Source: Legionella cincinnatiensis
Lineage (GTDB): Bacteria > Pseudomonadota > Gammaproteobacteria > Legionellales > Legionellaceae
Length of the DNA: 64,000 nt
NCBI RefSeq assembly: GCF_900452415.1
Contig: NZ_UGNX01000001.1
Span: forward strand, 3,038,001 to 3,102,000
Reading direction: 5' to 3'
Shown: piece after piece, positions 25,960 through 34,203 of the stretch
Position numbering within the stretch: the first letter of the stretch is position 1
Layout: each line of letters opens with the position of its first letter
Translations under genes and position numbers: made by a program
The notes under the pieces: model-generated
Told to the model about the DNA's origin: nothing
Databases searched by the model: none
The model's input: the letters and a program-made list of their open reading frames with translations, nothing else

Positions 25960-27327
25960 ATGCCATCATTTTCTGCTCCTAAAAAAACCACCAAAAATTC
26001 GCATCAATGGACTTATCTTTATGCTCTGTATCTTGGCATAGATAATGGCAAACTTTCTATGAGTATGATCAAATACAGTTTTGACATAGTTCTAGCCAAT
26101 AATGATTTAGCCACCAAGGCAATGCAAGAATGGATAAAGTCACCAATAGGCGCATCAACAGCTACTCTCATTATTTTTAGCGCAATTAGCGCCTCTTTAA
26201 TCACACACTATGCCATTGCAGAAGATAAAAAGCCTTTTAGAATAGTCATTATACTTTGGCCTTACGTCCGCGACTCGCTGAAAAGCTTACGTAACGCGTT
26301 ACGTGGAACAAGCAGTACTCTAAACTTAATTTATATTCTTGAGTTTCAAGACATAAGACACTTAATTATCCCAATTGGGCTTTTTATAGGTGGTTTATCT
26401 GTATTAAATCGTATTTGGATACGTTACAAATCGGATCAGTATCATGAGATGTTAGAAGTAAATGCACAATTGCTTGCAGATCTTAAAAAATTAAACACCT
26501 TATCGCCACAGCAAATTGATAGCCTGCGTAGAAAAATAGCAAAGCAATCTAATGCATTTAAAGCATGCTCTTTATTAGCGTCGATTTTATCGGGTCTGAT
26601 TGATGGAATAAACCCTTATATAGGATCACTCGTTTTAGTGACATGCTCACCTTCCATGCTCCTATTAATTACAAGTTTTTGTGGTGTTTATTTTTTCGCA
26701 ACCTTAGCAATGCGTATTGATGAAGAAATGAACTTACAACAAGATTTATTAATTACTCAAAAAAAAGTTGAATTAACTTTATTGGAAAAAGAAATCGTTC
26801 TTCTGACTCATTCAATCACTCAGTTAAGTGAATACTTGGTTCTTTATTCATGTCATAAAGAGTCATTTTTAGATGAATACACTACTCTCTCAATTTATCT
26901 TAACTCTAAGCTTGAAGAACAAGAAAAGGAAAGGACCGCATTATCACAAATAACTCGCAGAACACCAAAATGTTTACAAGGAGCTCAACTTGGATTAAAT
27001 GCCTATAAGTATGTGATGCTTCTCTTTAGCACGTGCATTTTTTTGTCCCCGATTAAACTTCCTTCACTTCCTTCTGAACATCGTGCTCTATTGGGAATGA
27101 GCTCACTAAGCGCTGGAATTATTTACGTTTTTTCCTCATCTTTTTTACGACAATGGCTAGAAACCATGAAGTCTTATTTTAAACCAAATAATTCACAAAA
27201 GAATCACGATTTAGCGCTTAGCACTAAAATAACCTCATCATTTCAAAATTCAAATAGTTTTTTTTCATATTCAAAACAACAAGAACCCTCCTACTTAATT
27301 TCTAAAGTATGCAGAATAAACTACTAA
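25960..27327 (+). CDS. Multi-span membrane protein of unknown function
   Basis: I do not recognise this 455-residue protein. It has no cleavable signal. Hydrophobic spans are visible near residues 65-85, 130-150, 205-245 and 345-390. Between them lie two coiled-coil-like stretches (residues about 155-200, and about 255-325 with LLITQKKVELTLLEKEIVLLTHSI). This membrane-span plus coiled-coil architecture is common among Legionella effectors that act on host membranes, but no specific homology is claimed. The C-terminal tail is Ser/Phe-rich without an obvious E-block. A shadow frame on the other strand was discounted. Confidence 0.72.
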   Translation: MPSFSAPKKTTKNSHQWTYLYALYLGIDNGKLSMSMIKYSFDIVLANNDLATKAMQEWIKSPIGASTATLIIFSAISASLITHYAIAEDKKPFRIVIILWPYVRDSLKSLRNALRGTSSTLNLIYILEFQDIRHLIIPIGLFIGGLSVLNRIWIRYKSDQYHEMLEVNAQLLADLKKLNTLSPQQIDSLRRKIAKQSNAFKACSLLASILSGLIDGINPYIGSLVLVTCSPSMLLLITSFCGVYFFATLAMRIDEEMNLQQDLLITQKKVELTLLEKEIVLLTHSITQLSEYLVLYSCHKESFLDEYTTLSIYLNSKLEEQEKERTALSQITRRTPKCLQGAQLGLNAYKYVMLLFSTCIFLSPIKLPSLPSEHRALLGMSSLSAGIIYVFSSSFLRQWLETMKSYFKPNNSQKNHDLALSTKITSSFQNSNSFFSYSKQQEPSYLISKVCRINY

Positions 27328-27427
27328 AGCATTTATTATGAAGTTCCTACTTAGAAACAGAGCAAGAGCCCAAATTATGGACTCTTGATGAACCTCTTTG
27401 GGCTAAAAACATTACTTCTTAAGTTAT

Positions 27428-27901
27428 TTATTTGCTCTTAGTACAGGTTTCGGAGCCGAGCTTGTTGTCTGATTGTAATGTCCAATTACCTTGCAATGAA
27501 CCATCTGACTTTAACTCAAACACTTCGATTCCAATTGCATCAGGTTTTTTAGGATCCCAAAATGCGACTGAAATAGCGTTAGGTAAACTTCCTACCATAA
27601 CTCCTGTACCATAAAGAATAGGATCCCCCTTACTATCATCCCATTCAAAAGTATATGTGTCATTTCCTTTCGTTACTGAGAGCGTAGAAGTGCTGGTGTT
27701 ATTGGAAGGATCTGCTCGCTGACATTGATAATCCCCTTCAGCATTAGGAGCTGCGGTATTACTTGTATTTGTTGGAGAGCTACCACTATTGGTTGATGTA
27801 TTAGTATTAGCCGGAGTGCTTGTTGTAGTATCTGCATAGGTTGTTAGGGTGGATAGCGATAATGCGGTAACTAAATAAACACTCTTCATTACAGTTTTCA
27901 T
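27428..27901 (-). CDS. Exported protein, paralogue of the upstream neighbour
   Basis: This 157-residue protein has a signal peptide ending near TYA, then a Thr/Ser/Asn-rich linker of about 35 residues (TTTSTPANTNTSTNSG and on), then a domain of about 95 residues. That domain is shared with the gene at 27945-28352: GDYQCQ at its start, YGTGVMVG, AISVAFWDPKKPDAIGIEVFELKSDGSLQGNW and the end GSETCTKSK. Two conserved cysteines may form a disulfide. The function is unknown. AAAGGA precedes the start. It lies 43 bases downstream of its paralogue and may be co-transcribed with it. Confidence 0.8.
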   Translation of the reverse strand: MKTVMKSVYLVTALSLSTLTTYADTTTSTPANTNTSTNSGSSPTNTSNTAAPNAEGDYQCQRADPSNNTSTSTLSVTKGNDTYTFEWDDSKGDPILYGTGVMVGSLPNAISVAFWDPKKPDAIGIEVFELKSDGSLQGNWTLQSDNKLGSETCTKSK

Positions 27902-27944
27902 AATAAATTCCTTTTTTCATATCTTATCTATATGAGCATCTTCA

Positions 27945-28352
27945 TTACTTGGCTTTAGTGCACGTCTCGGTGCCCCCTTTATCTTTGTTACTTTCTGAAA
28001 AATAACCATCTAAAGTGCCATCAGGTTTAATATTAAAAATTTGAACTGTAGTAACAGTTGGGGATTTAGGTTGCCAGAATATATATCCAATAGCATTGTT
28101 TACATTTTTATTGATTACTCCCTTGCCAATATAATATGGAAATACGTTACCCGTGGGAATTCCTGAAATTTTGTATACATCTCCATTTTTTTTGAAAACT
28201 ATAGTTTCTGTTCCATCATTAGGGGTAGAAAACGGATCATGATAGGTACATTGGTATGATCCTGAAATGTCAGGTGCATCAGAATATACACTCGTTGAGA
28301 CTGCCAAGATCCCCACTAAACTTGCAAGCGAAATCTTACTAATAACTCTCAT
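27945..28352 (-). CDS. Exported protein, first of a tandem paralogous pair
   Basis: This 135-residue protein has a signal peptide (cleavage near SVYS) followed directly by the same domain as in 27428-27901: GSYQCTYHDPF, YYIGKGVINKNVNNAIGYIFWQPKSP, VQIFNIKPDGTLDGYF, GGTETCTKAK. It lacks the Thr/Ser-rich linker of its neighbour. The conserved FW-PK-P and DG-L-G positions suggest a small beta-rich lipocalin-like fold, though that is only an impression. A good AAGGAG ribosome binding site precedes the ATG. The pair appears to be an old tandem duplication. Confidence 0.8.
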   Translation of the reverse strand: MRVISKISLASLVGILAVSTSVYSDAPDISGSYQCTYHDPFSTPNDGTETIVFKKNGDVYKISGIPTGNVFPYYIGKGVINKNVNNAIGYIFWQPKSPTVTTVQIFNIKPDGTLDGYFSESNKDKGGTETCTKAK

Positions 28353-28445
28353 AAGAACTCCTTTTTCGTATCGTCATTCAAATCCATAAGGCTATAGTAA
28401 ATATATGTTACGCTATAAAGAAAAGCAAATTTATCCCCCTCAATA

Positions 28446-29714
28446 CTATTTAAAATCTGATGAACTCCTTAATCCCATCTTTTGTTCATCTAATGATTCA
28501 ATGAGTTCTTTCAAGCGTCCTTGGTTTAAAGCCATCTTTTCAAAAAAACCTATACGCACAGGCATACCACGAATAGAGTTTTTCCATTTTTCTGCTGCCT
28601 GACATTTTGTCTTCCCAGAAAGGGACAAAAAAGAATGTTTGAAACGAGTATCCTCTTGCCGCTGCTTTATATATTTCTCTAAAGAAAATAGAGTAATCGC
28701 CGTATGAACCAGTTTTGCTTCTCTGCTGGTTAGACTACGCATCTGTTTTTGAGCTGCCGCGGTAAAGTCTAAAGCGGCTGTGTAAGATTTATCCTTTTGG
28801 GTATCAAAATCAAGCTCTAACAACCGAAGTGTCTCATCCACTAAAACATCATCACTCTTAATTGAATCTATTCTACTTTTCTGAATAAAAGGATAAATCC
28901 ATCGGCACTCGTGAGTCATCTGCAAAAAATCCGCACGACGATTGGGAATTAAATGAGCAACCTGCGATAAAGCATCAACCATTTTTAAGGATCGAGTATC
29001 TACATAATCTTCTTGATCATGAAAAAAATTAAGACAATCTGTTATTTTTTCAGTGAGCGTTTTAAAAATTGCGAGCTCAGAACGTCGCTCCTCGTCAGTA
29101 GTGTACTGACGAAAATGAATCAGATAAGGAACTAAATGGAGTTGTGCCACGGTACAATATTTATAAAGCAAATAAAAACTGGCTTGCAGTAAAAAGAGTA
29201 TGTCTTTTAATTTTTGAGTTTCTTGTGTCCGTTTTGCAGAAAAACTCTCATTCAAACGTAACAATGGATAATTATTATCAAGCTCATCCAGCCGTGCATA
29301 ACCTGACATACGGCTCGCAGAAGTCAACAAAGCGAGAAGCTCAGTACTTTTTAATTCATTATCTGGCGCGCTGTCATAGCGATTTTTTAATTCTTGAAAT
29401 AAAAGAGGATGATGACAATCTCTCTCTAACAAACCTGCTTTAACCAATTGCTTTTGAAACGCAAGCCAAGGAGTAACAAGAACATCATTCTGCCATTGCT
29501 CATGAGATAAATAATGAGCACTCCGACTCCAAAATTCATGAATAATTTTTTGCACAGAAACCATCATCTCAGATGAAACATCCTTTTCCTCATCATATAT
29601 TTCAACGATTTCTTTGAGACGGGCGACAAATTTAATGAATTTATCCGCGTTTTTTTCCAGTAGAATTTTTTTTTCTAATTCATCAATTAGCCTTTTAAAT
29701 TCACCGACCTTCAT
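28446..29714 (-). CDS. Unrecognised 422-residue helical protein, effector candidate
   Basis: This soluble protein has no signal peptide or membrane span and is strongly helical. A charged coiled-coil-like N-terminus (FKRLIDELEKKILLEKNADKFIK) is followed by mixed helices. Near residue 345 the segment SLEKYIKQRQEDTRFKHSFLSLSGKTK recalls a small C-terminal domain found in several Legionella proteins of the DUF5617 type; I am not sure of this. The C-terminus is Ser/Asp-rich but has no clear E-block. A GGAG ribosome binding site precedes the ATG. It is preceded by a 394-base non-coding region. Confidence 0.68.
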   Translation of the reverse strand: MKVGEFKRLIDELEKKILLEKNADKFIKFVARLKEIVEIYDEEKDVSSEMMVSVQKIIHEFWSRSAHYLSHEQWQNDVLVTPWLAFQKQLVKAGLLERDCHHPLLFQELKNRYDSAPDNELKSTELLALLTSASRMSGYARLDELDNNYPLLRLNESFSAKRTQETQKLKDILFLLQASFYLLYKYCTVAQLHLVPYLIHFRQYTTDEERRSELAIFKTLTEKITDCLNFFHDQEDYVDTRSLKMVDALSQVAHLIPNRRADFLQMTHECRWIYPFIQKSRIDSIKSDDVLVDETLRLLELDFDTQKDKSYTAALDFTAAAQKQMRSLTSREAKLVHTAITLFSLEKYIKQRQEDTRFKHSFLSLSGKTKCQAAEKWKNSIRGMPVRIGFFEKMALNQGRLKELIESLDEQKMGLRSSSDFK

Positions 29715-30108
29715 CCTTTTACTCCATGTCTGATAAGATAGTTAGCATCTAGTATTATTTGTTCAACAAAAAACCCAATTAATTAACATTCTATCCAAAC
29801 ATATAACAGAATATTTATTTTAAATCTAGAGCATGTCCCTATATCATGACACATTAAACCTAATAAAAGACAATTAGAGCTTTTTCACCACAATAAAATT
29901 TTACTTAAAAAGTATAACCACTCATTTTAGGGTGTCTAAGATGATTAAACGACGATATTGAGAAGTATATAAACAGGAAATCCCTCATCAATAACAAAAA
30001 AATGTAGGGAAAATCACTCTGGACGAAGCGTATTTCACCAACTATTATGGCAATATCACTCTCTTTTTATAAATGATTATTTATTCGTTTAGAAGGATAT
30101 TTACGCCA
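29715..30108. other. Divergent intergenic region
   Basis: This 394-base AT-rich region lies between a leftward unknown gene and the rightward pncB gene. I see no gene, repeat or convincing promoter pair. An alternative upstream pncB start at 30073 falls in it, but the ATG at 30109 is better supported. Confidence 0.5.
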
Positions 30109-31530
30109 ATGTTTGATTTTACTGGAAGTTATACTGATCAATATCAACTCACTATGGCCCAAGTTTATTTTTTAAAAGGCCGTGAAAACTCTACTGCAAT
30201 TTTTGATTATTTTTTCAGAAAACTTCCATTCGGCTCTGGATATGCCATTTTTGCCGGCCTTACTGACTTACTCAATATATTAGAAAATTATCATTTTAAT
30301 GAGCAAGATATTCATTTTTTAAAAAGCACAGGGATACATCCTAAGTTTCTTGATTATTTAAAGAACTTTCGTTTTCGAGGAACTGTTTATGCTTCATATG
30401 AAGGCGATTTAGTTTTCCCTACTTGTCCTGTAGTTTCTATAGAAGCCAATATTATTGAAGCCCAACTCATTGAAACAATTTTATTAAATTTATTAAATTT
30501 TCAAACTCTTATCGCAACAAAAGCCAGCCGGATCCGACAAGTAGCAGGTCAATGTAAGTTAATTGATTTTGGTTTGCGCAGAGCCCAGGGCCCAGGAGGA
30601 TATTATGCGAGTCGGGCAGCAATCATTGGTGGCTTTGATTCTACGAGCAATGTGTGTGTAGGACGTGACTATAATATTCCTATTTCAGGGACTATGGCAC
30701 ATTCATACATACAAAGTTATGACACTGAACTGTCTGCATTTCGTGATTTTGCAGAGATCTGGCCTGATAATTGCTCGTTACTTGTTGATACCTATAGCAC
30801 GTTAGAAAGTGGTGTTCCCAATGCGATTCGTATAGGTAAAGAAATGGAGCAACGTGGACACCGTTTACAAGGAATACGATTAGATAGTGGTGACTTAGGA
30901 GACTTAGCTAAAAAATCACGCCAAATGCTTGATGAGGCAGGACTACATTATGTAAAAATTATCGCATCCAATCAGCTTGATGAAAAAAGAATAAAAGAGC
31001 TGCGTGACCAAAATGCACCTATCGATGCTTTTGGTGTTGGAACAAATTTGGTTATTGGGGCCCCCGATGCCGCCTTAGATGGAGTATACAAATTAGCTTT
31101 TATGGATGAAAAACCAAGAATTAAGCTGTCAGAGACCATAGGTAAAATTACTTTACCTTATAAAAAACAAGTGTATAGACTATTAAATGATGATACTTTC
31201 CTAGGAGGAGATGTTGTTGCGCTTAGGAATGAAACTGATTTTGGGAGCATTCATTCTCCCTTTGAACGCGGAAAGTTATTCGCTTTTAAACATTATAAAC
31301 AAGAGCCTTTACTTCATAAAGTCATGGAAAAAGGTAAGTGCACCTTTTCCTTACAAACACTCCAACAAATCGCACAATACAGCAAAAAACGTTTACAAAA
31401 ACTTCCTGAAGAATTTAAACGATTTGAGAAACCCAGTATCTATCAAGTAGGCTTAAGCAATCAACTCCACGAAAAACGAAATCAATTAATTAAAGAATAT
31501 CAAAAATATTCCAATGAAAAAAATAAATAA
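30109..31530 (+). CDS. pncB: Nicotinate phosphoribosyltransferase
   Basis: This 473-residue enzyme converts nicotinate and PRPP to nicotinate mononucleotide in the NAD salvage (Preiss-Handler) pathway. Typical blocks are FDFTGSYTDQYQLTMAQVYF at the start, FDYFFRKLPFGSGYAIFAGL, IDFGLRRAQGP, the SGTMAHSYIQSY motif (with the active-site His region) and GIRLDSGDLGDLAKK. I chose the ATG at 30109 because AGAAGGA lies just upstream and because the family begins close to FDFTG; the frame is open from 30073. The gene overlaps pncA by 17 bases, so both salvage steps are co-expressed. Confidence 0.93.
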   Translation: MFDFTGSYTDQYQLTMAQVYFLKGRENSTAIFDYFFRKLPFGSGYAIFAGLTDLLNILENYHFNEQDIHFLKSTGIHPKFLDYLKNFRFRGTVYASYEGDLVFPTCPVVSIEANIIEAQLIETILLNLLNFQTLIATKASRIRQVAGQCKLIDFGLRRAQGPGGYYASRAAIIGGFDSTSNVCVGRDYNIPISGTMAHSYIQSYDTELSAFRDFAEIWPDNCSLLVDTYSTLESGVPNAIRIGKEMEQRGHRLQGIRLDSGDLGDLAKKSRQMLDEAGLHYVKIIASNQLDEKRIKELRDQNAPIDAFGVGTNLVIGAPDAALDGVYKLAFMDEKPRIKLSETIGKITLPYKKQVYRLLNDDTFLGGDVVALRNETDFGSIHSPFERGKLFAFKHYKQEPLLHKVMEKGKCTFSLQTLQQIAQYSKKRLQKLPEEFKRFEKPSIYQVGLSNQLHEKRNQLIKEYQKYSNEKNK

Positions 31531-32131
31531 GACCTTAATCATTATTGATGTACAAAATGATTTTATGCCTGGTGGCTCACTTGCAGTATCTCATGGGGAT
31601 ACCATTATTCCAATTATTAATCAGTTACTTCCTAAATTTGATTTAATTGTAGCTACTCAAGATTGGCATCCTCAAAACCACACCAGTTTTGCATCTAACT
31701 ATCCAGGTAAAAAACCTCTCGATAAAATAATAGTACACGGAATAGAACAAATACTATGGCCTAATCACTGTATTCAAGGAACTTTTGGTGCAGAATTTCA
31801 TCCCCTGCTTGAAATAAAACCTATAGAAGCTATTTTTCGCAAAGGTATGAATCCTGAAATAGATAGTTATAGTGGTTTTTACGATAACCAACACCAAATA
31901 AACACAGGATTAGCAGGTTATCTCCATGGAAAAGGTGCTAAGAAACTTTATTTTTGTGGTTTATGTGCTGATATTTGTGTGTATTTTTCAATAAAAGATG
32001 CACTTAATGAAGGGTTCAAATGTTATCTCATTGAAGATGCTACTATGCCCCTTCACCAAGAACGGTTTAAAAAAATCAAAGCAAAACTTATTCATAGTGA
32101 TGTCACATTATTAAAGAGCAATGACATTTGA
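31514..32131 (+). CDS. pncA: Nicotinamidase
   Basis: PncA hydrolyses nicotinamide to nicotinate and ammonia, feeding PncB. The 205 residues contain the catalytic triad of the family: Asp12 (IIDVQNDFMPGGSL), Lys110 (IFRKGMNPEIDSYSGF) and Cys155 (GLCADICVYFS). A metal-site segment DWHPQNHTSFA follows at about residue 50. The start lies inside the end of pncB in another frame, so the pair is translationally coupled and forms a complete nicotinamide-to-NaMN module. A family A palindromic repeat follows the stop. Confidence 0.93.
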   Translation: MKKINKTLIIIDVQNDFMPGGSLAVSHGDTIIPIINQLLPKFDLIVATQDWHPQNHTSFASNYPGKKPLDKIIVHGIEQILWPNHCIQGTFGAEFHPLLEIKPIEAIFRKGMNPEIDSYSGFYDNQHQINTGLAGYLHGKGAKKLYFCGLCADICVYFSIKDALNEGFKCYLIEDATMPLHQERFKKIKAKLIHSDVTLLKSNDI

Positions 32132-32172
32132 TAACTGATTAGCGATGCATTGCTAACAATTAGTTTATCCTA

Positions 32173-32284
32173 TAACCCTACCCACTAAGTTTTATACATC
32201 GTTGCAAGCTCGTTTGGCTCAATCATGTATTTGAACCTCACTTTACTTGTGCCTTATCTAGGCTTAGTAGATGAGACGCTATAC
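32173..32284. repeat. Family A palindromic repeat, copy 2 (inverted)
   Basis: Read on the minus strand, this segment matches the repeat at 3356-3475 over nearly its full length. The shared blocks include ACAAGTAAAGTGAGGT, TACATGA.TGAGCC, CGAGCTTGCAACGATGTATA and ACTTAGTGGG. Its left tip is CCCACTAAGTTTTATAC; its right tip overlaps the stop codon of the FkbM gene (32279-32281). It lies between the convergent pncA and FkbM genes and may act as a terminator. Confidence 0.8.
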
Positions 32285-33124
32285 CATTTTTGCATAGATC
32301 ATATGATGGTTATAACCTAAATCAGCCAAGATAGGATTTCTGTCAACTAAAGTGATATAACCTTGTTTTTGCAAATAAGAATTAAGCTTTTCAACGCGAT
32401 TTTCTATATTATGAACCTCAATGCTTATCTGGTTAATTATAGAAAACTGCTTCGGTTTAATACTCTTTATAACATCTATTTCAGCACCTTCAACATCTAC
32501 CTTTAAAAAATCAATATGCCTGATTTGATGTTGTTCGATAAAGTGTCCTAATGAGGTCAACTTACATGTAATTTGAGTTATTCGTGTTTGCTTTTTATAA
32601 TTTTTTTTAATGAAATAATTCCGAAAAAAGGGTAACCATTTTAATTGATAATAAAGAAATTTATTTTGCCAAGGGAGTAGCTTCAAGAGCGTATTATAAT
32701 CTAATAAAGGTTGAAAATTTGAAATCAACTTATCTTGGGGCCTATAAGTTGCAGTACCTACACTTTCTCCAAATAGAGTAAATGCAGCCTCACAATCTTG
32801 GGCCACATCACTGATGCCCGTATTGTATAAATGCACCTTATTTTTAAAGCATTCTAAATTTTTTTGCAAGCAAGAAAAAGTCGTTGGAATCGGTTCAAAA
32901 CCGTAGATCTCAGCATTATAATTACAATGTTGCAGAGCAAATAATGAAAAAATGCCAATATTTGCTCCTACATCAACAATGATCGCCCCAGGATTTAAAC
33001 TAAGAAAATCGAGTAAATAAGTTTTTTGTGAAAAAATTTCATAGATTAATCCTTGAGTTTCAAGTTCATTTATAAAATAGAGCTCACCAATTGCAAATTT
33101 TTTTTGTGAGATCTCAGGAAACAT
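32279..33124 (-). CDS. FkbM family SAM-dependent methyltransferase
   Basis: This 281-residue protein is an FkbM-type methyltransferase, a family that O-methylates sugars or secondary metabolites. The SAM-binding motif is AIIVDVGANIGIFSLFAL at about residues 53-70, with the acidic partner in EIYGFEPIPTTFSCLQKNL. IDFLKVDVEGAEIDVI at about residue 205 is the family's second hallmark. A long insertion at about 120-175 is rich in Trp, Phe and Tyr. The start lies inside the end of the SyrP-like dioxygenase gene (11-base overlap) and is preceded by AAGGAGGA, so the two are coupled. The stop codon lies in a dispersed repeat. Confidence 0.87.
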   Translation of the reverse strand: MFPEISQKKFAIGELYFINELETQGLIYEIFSQKTYLLDFLSLNPGAIIVDVGANIGIFSLFALQHCNYNAEIYGFEPIPTTFSCLQKNLECFKNKVHLYNTGISDVAQDCEAAFTLFGESVGTATYRPQDKLISNFQPLLDYNTLLKLLPWQNKFLYYQLKWLPFFRNYFIKKNYKKQTRITQITCKLTSLGHFIEQHQIRHIDFLKVDVEGAEIDVIKSIKPKQFSIINQISIEVHNIENRVEKLNSYLQKQGYITLVDRNPILADLGYNHHMIYAKMV

Positions 33125-34178
33125 AACTATCCTCCTTAGTATAAGGATATTTGGTCATTCCTGCTAAAATTAATCTGTCTCCAGTATGTGGTGTTTTTCC
33201 ATGCAGGCAAGAATAATTATCGATAATCAAAAGATCCCCTGGTTGCCAGGAGATTAAAAATGTATTTTTTTGCACTGCTTCGCTGATCAATAAAGATTCT
33301 TGTTTTGAAAAAGACGTACCATCCCCATAAAAAGCCAAATAAGGATGCATGCTGTTTTGCAATAAAATAAAAGAAACAATAGGGTTTTTAACCATTGAAT
33401 TAATATAATCACTAATACCATTGCAATGACGAGAAAGCTGATTACATTGATTGAACCATCCTAATTTACCCGTTATAGGATGTTTTCTGCTGGCAGGGAG
33501 AAAGACCTCCGTCACTAAATCATTTCCTCTCCATTTAAATTGTTGTTTGGTTTGATGAAGTATGTTTTCAACCTGTTTTTTTTCATAAGTATTAAATTCC
33601 TCCATCCAAGTCTTAAATACAGGGGCAATCCCCATTAATTGAATGATTTTATATTTTATTCCATAACTGTAATAATGTCGGCGATATAAAACACCTTTTA
33701 ACTGTAATTTTTGTTGTAAGGACTCTGGAAGAGAGAGCCAAATTTGATGGCCATTAGCAAGCGAAGTACAGCCACCTTGTTCCGCGGCTTGAATACAGTT
33801 AAAAAAGATATGTGTTGGAAATTCAGAGCTGTAGGATTTTTCATTATGTAACGCAATAGGATAACTCGCAGGATAATTGGATGAAGTAAATACACCCTCT
33901 TGAATTTTTGTTCTTGGAACAGGGCAAAAATCATAATTATAATTTGCGCCTAAATCACTAGCTTGAATTACTTTTCTCAATTGATCAGGAGTGGTCACGT
34001 TAAATCCACGAAAGAGAATGGCATGATAATGGAGCAAATGCTCTTTAAATAAAGTATTTTCCTCTTTAAGAAACCGCACTAAATCGTTAATATCTGCGCA
34101 TCTTGTTGCTGGAGGTTGTATCAGCAATGGTAATTGTTGCTTATTTAAAAAAGCATAATGGAGTTGCTTATGTATCAT
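33114..34178 (-). CDS. TauD/TfdA-type (SyrP-like) Fe(II)/2-oxoglutarate dioxygenase
   Basis: This 354-residue protein belongs to the TauD/TfdA family of non-haem iron dioxygenases and looks closest to the SyrP type that hydroxylates amino acid side chains in secondary metabolism. ILFRGFNVTTPDQL is an N-terminal family block. The first iron ligands are in ALHNEKSYSSEFP (HxE). The distal His and the 2-oxoglutarate-binding Arg are in NYSCLHGKTPHTGDRLILAGM. A TAGGAG ribosome binding site precedes the start. It overlaps an FkbM methyltransferase gene, implying hydroxylation then O-methylation of a shared small molecule or residue (inference). Confidence 0.87.
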   Translation of the reverse strand: MIHKQLHYAFLNKQQLPLLIQPPATRCADINDLVRFLKEENTLFKEHLLHYHAILFRGFNVTTPDQLRKVIQASDLGANYNYDFCPVPRTKIQEGVFTSSNYPASYPIALHNEKSYSSEFPTHIFFNCIQAAEQGGCTSLANGHQIWLSLPESLQQKLQLKGVLYRRHYYSYGIKYKIIQLMGIAPVFKTWMEEFNTYEKKQVENILHQTKQQFKWRGNDLVTEVFLPASRKHPITGKLGWFNQCNQLSRHCNGISDYINSMVKNPIVSFILLQNSMHPYLAFYGDGTSFSKQESLLISEAVQKNTFLISWQPGDLLIIDNYSCLHGKTPHTGDRLILAGMTKYPYTKEDSYVS

Positions 34179-34203
34179 AAAATCTCCTAATTACTTCTTT
34201 ATA

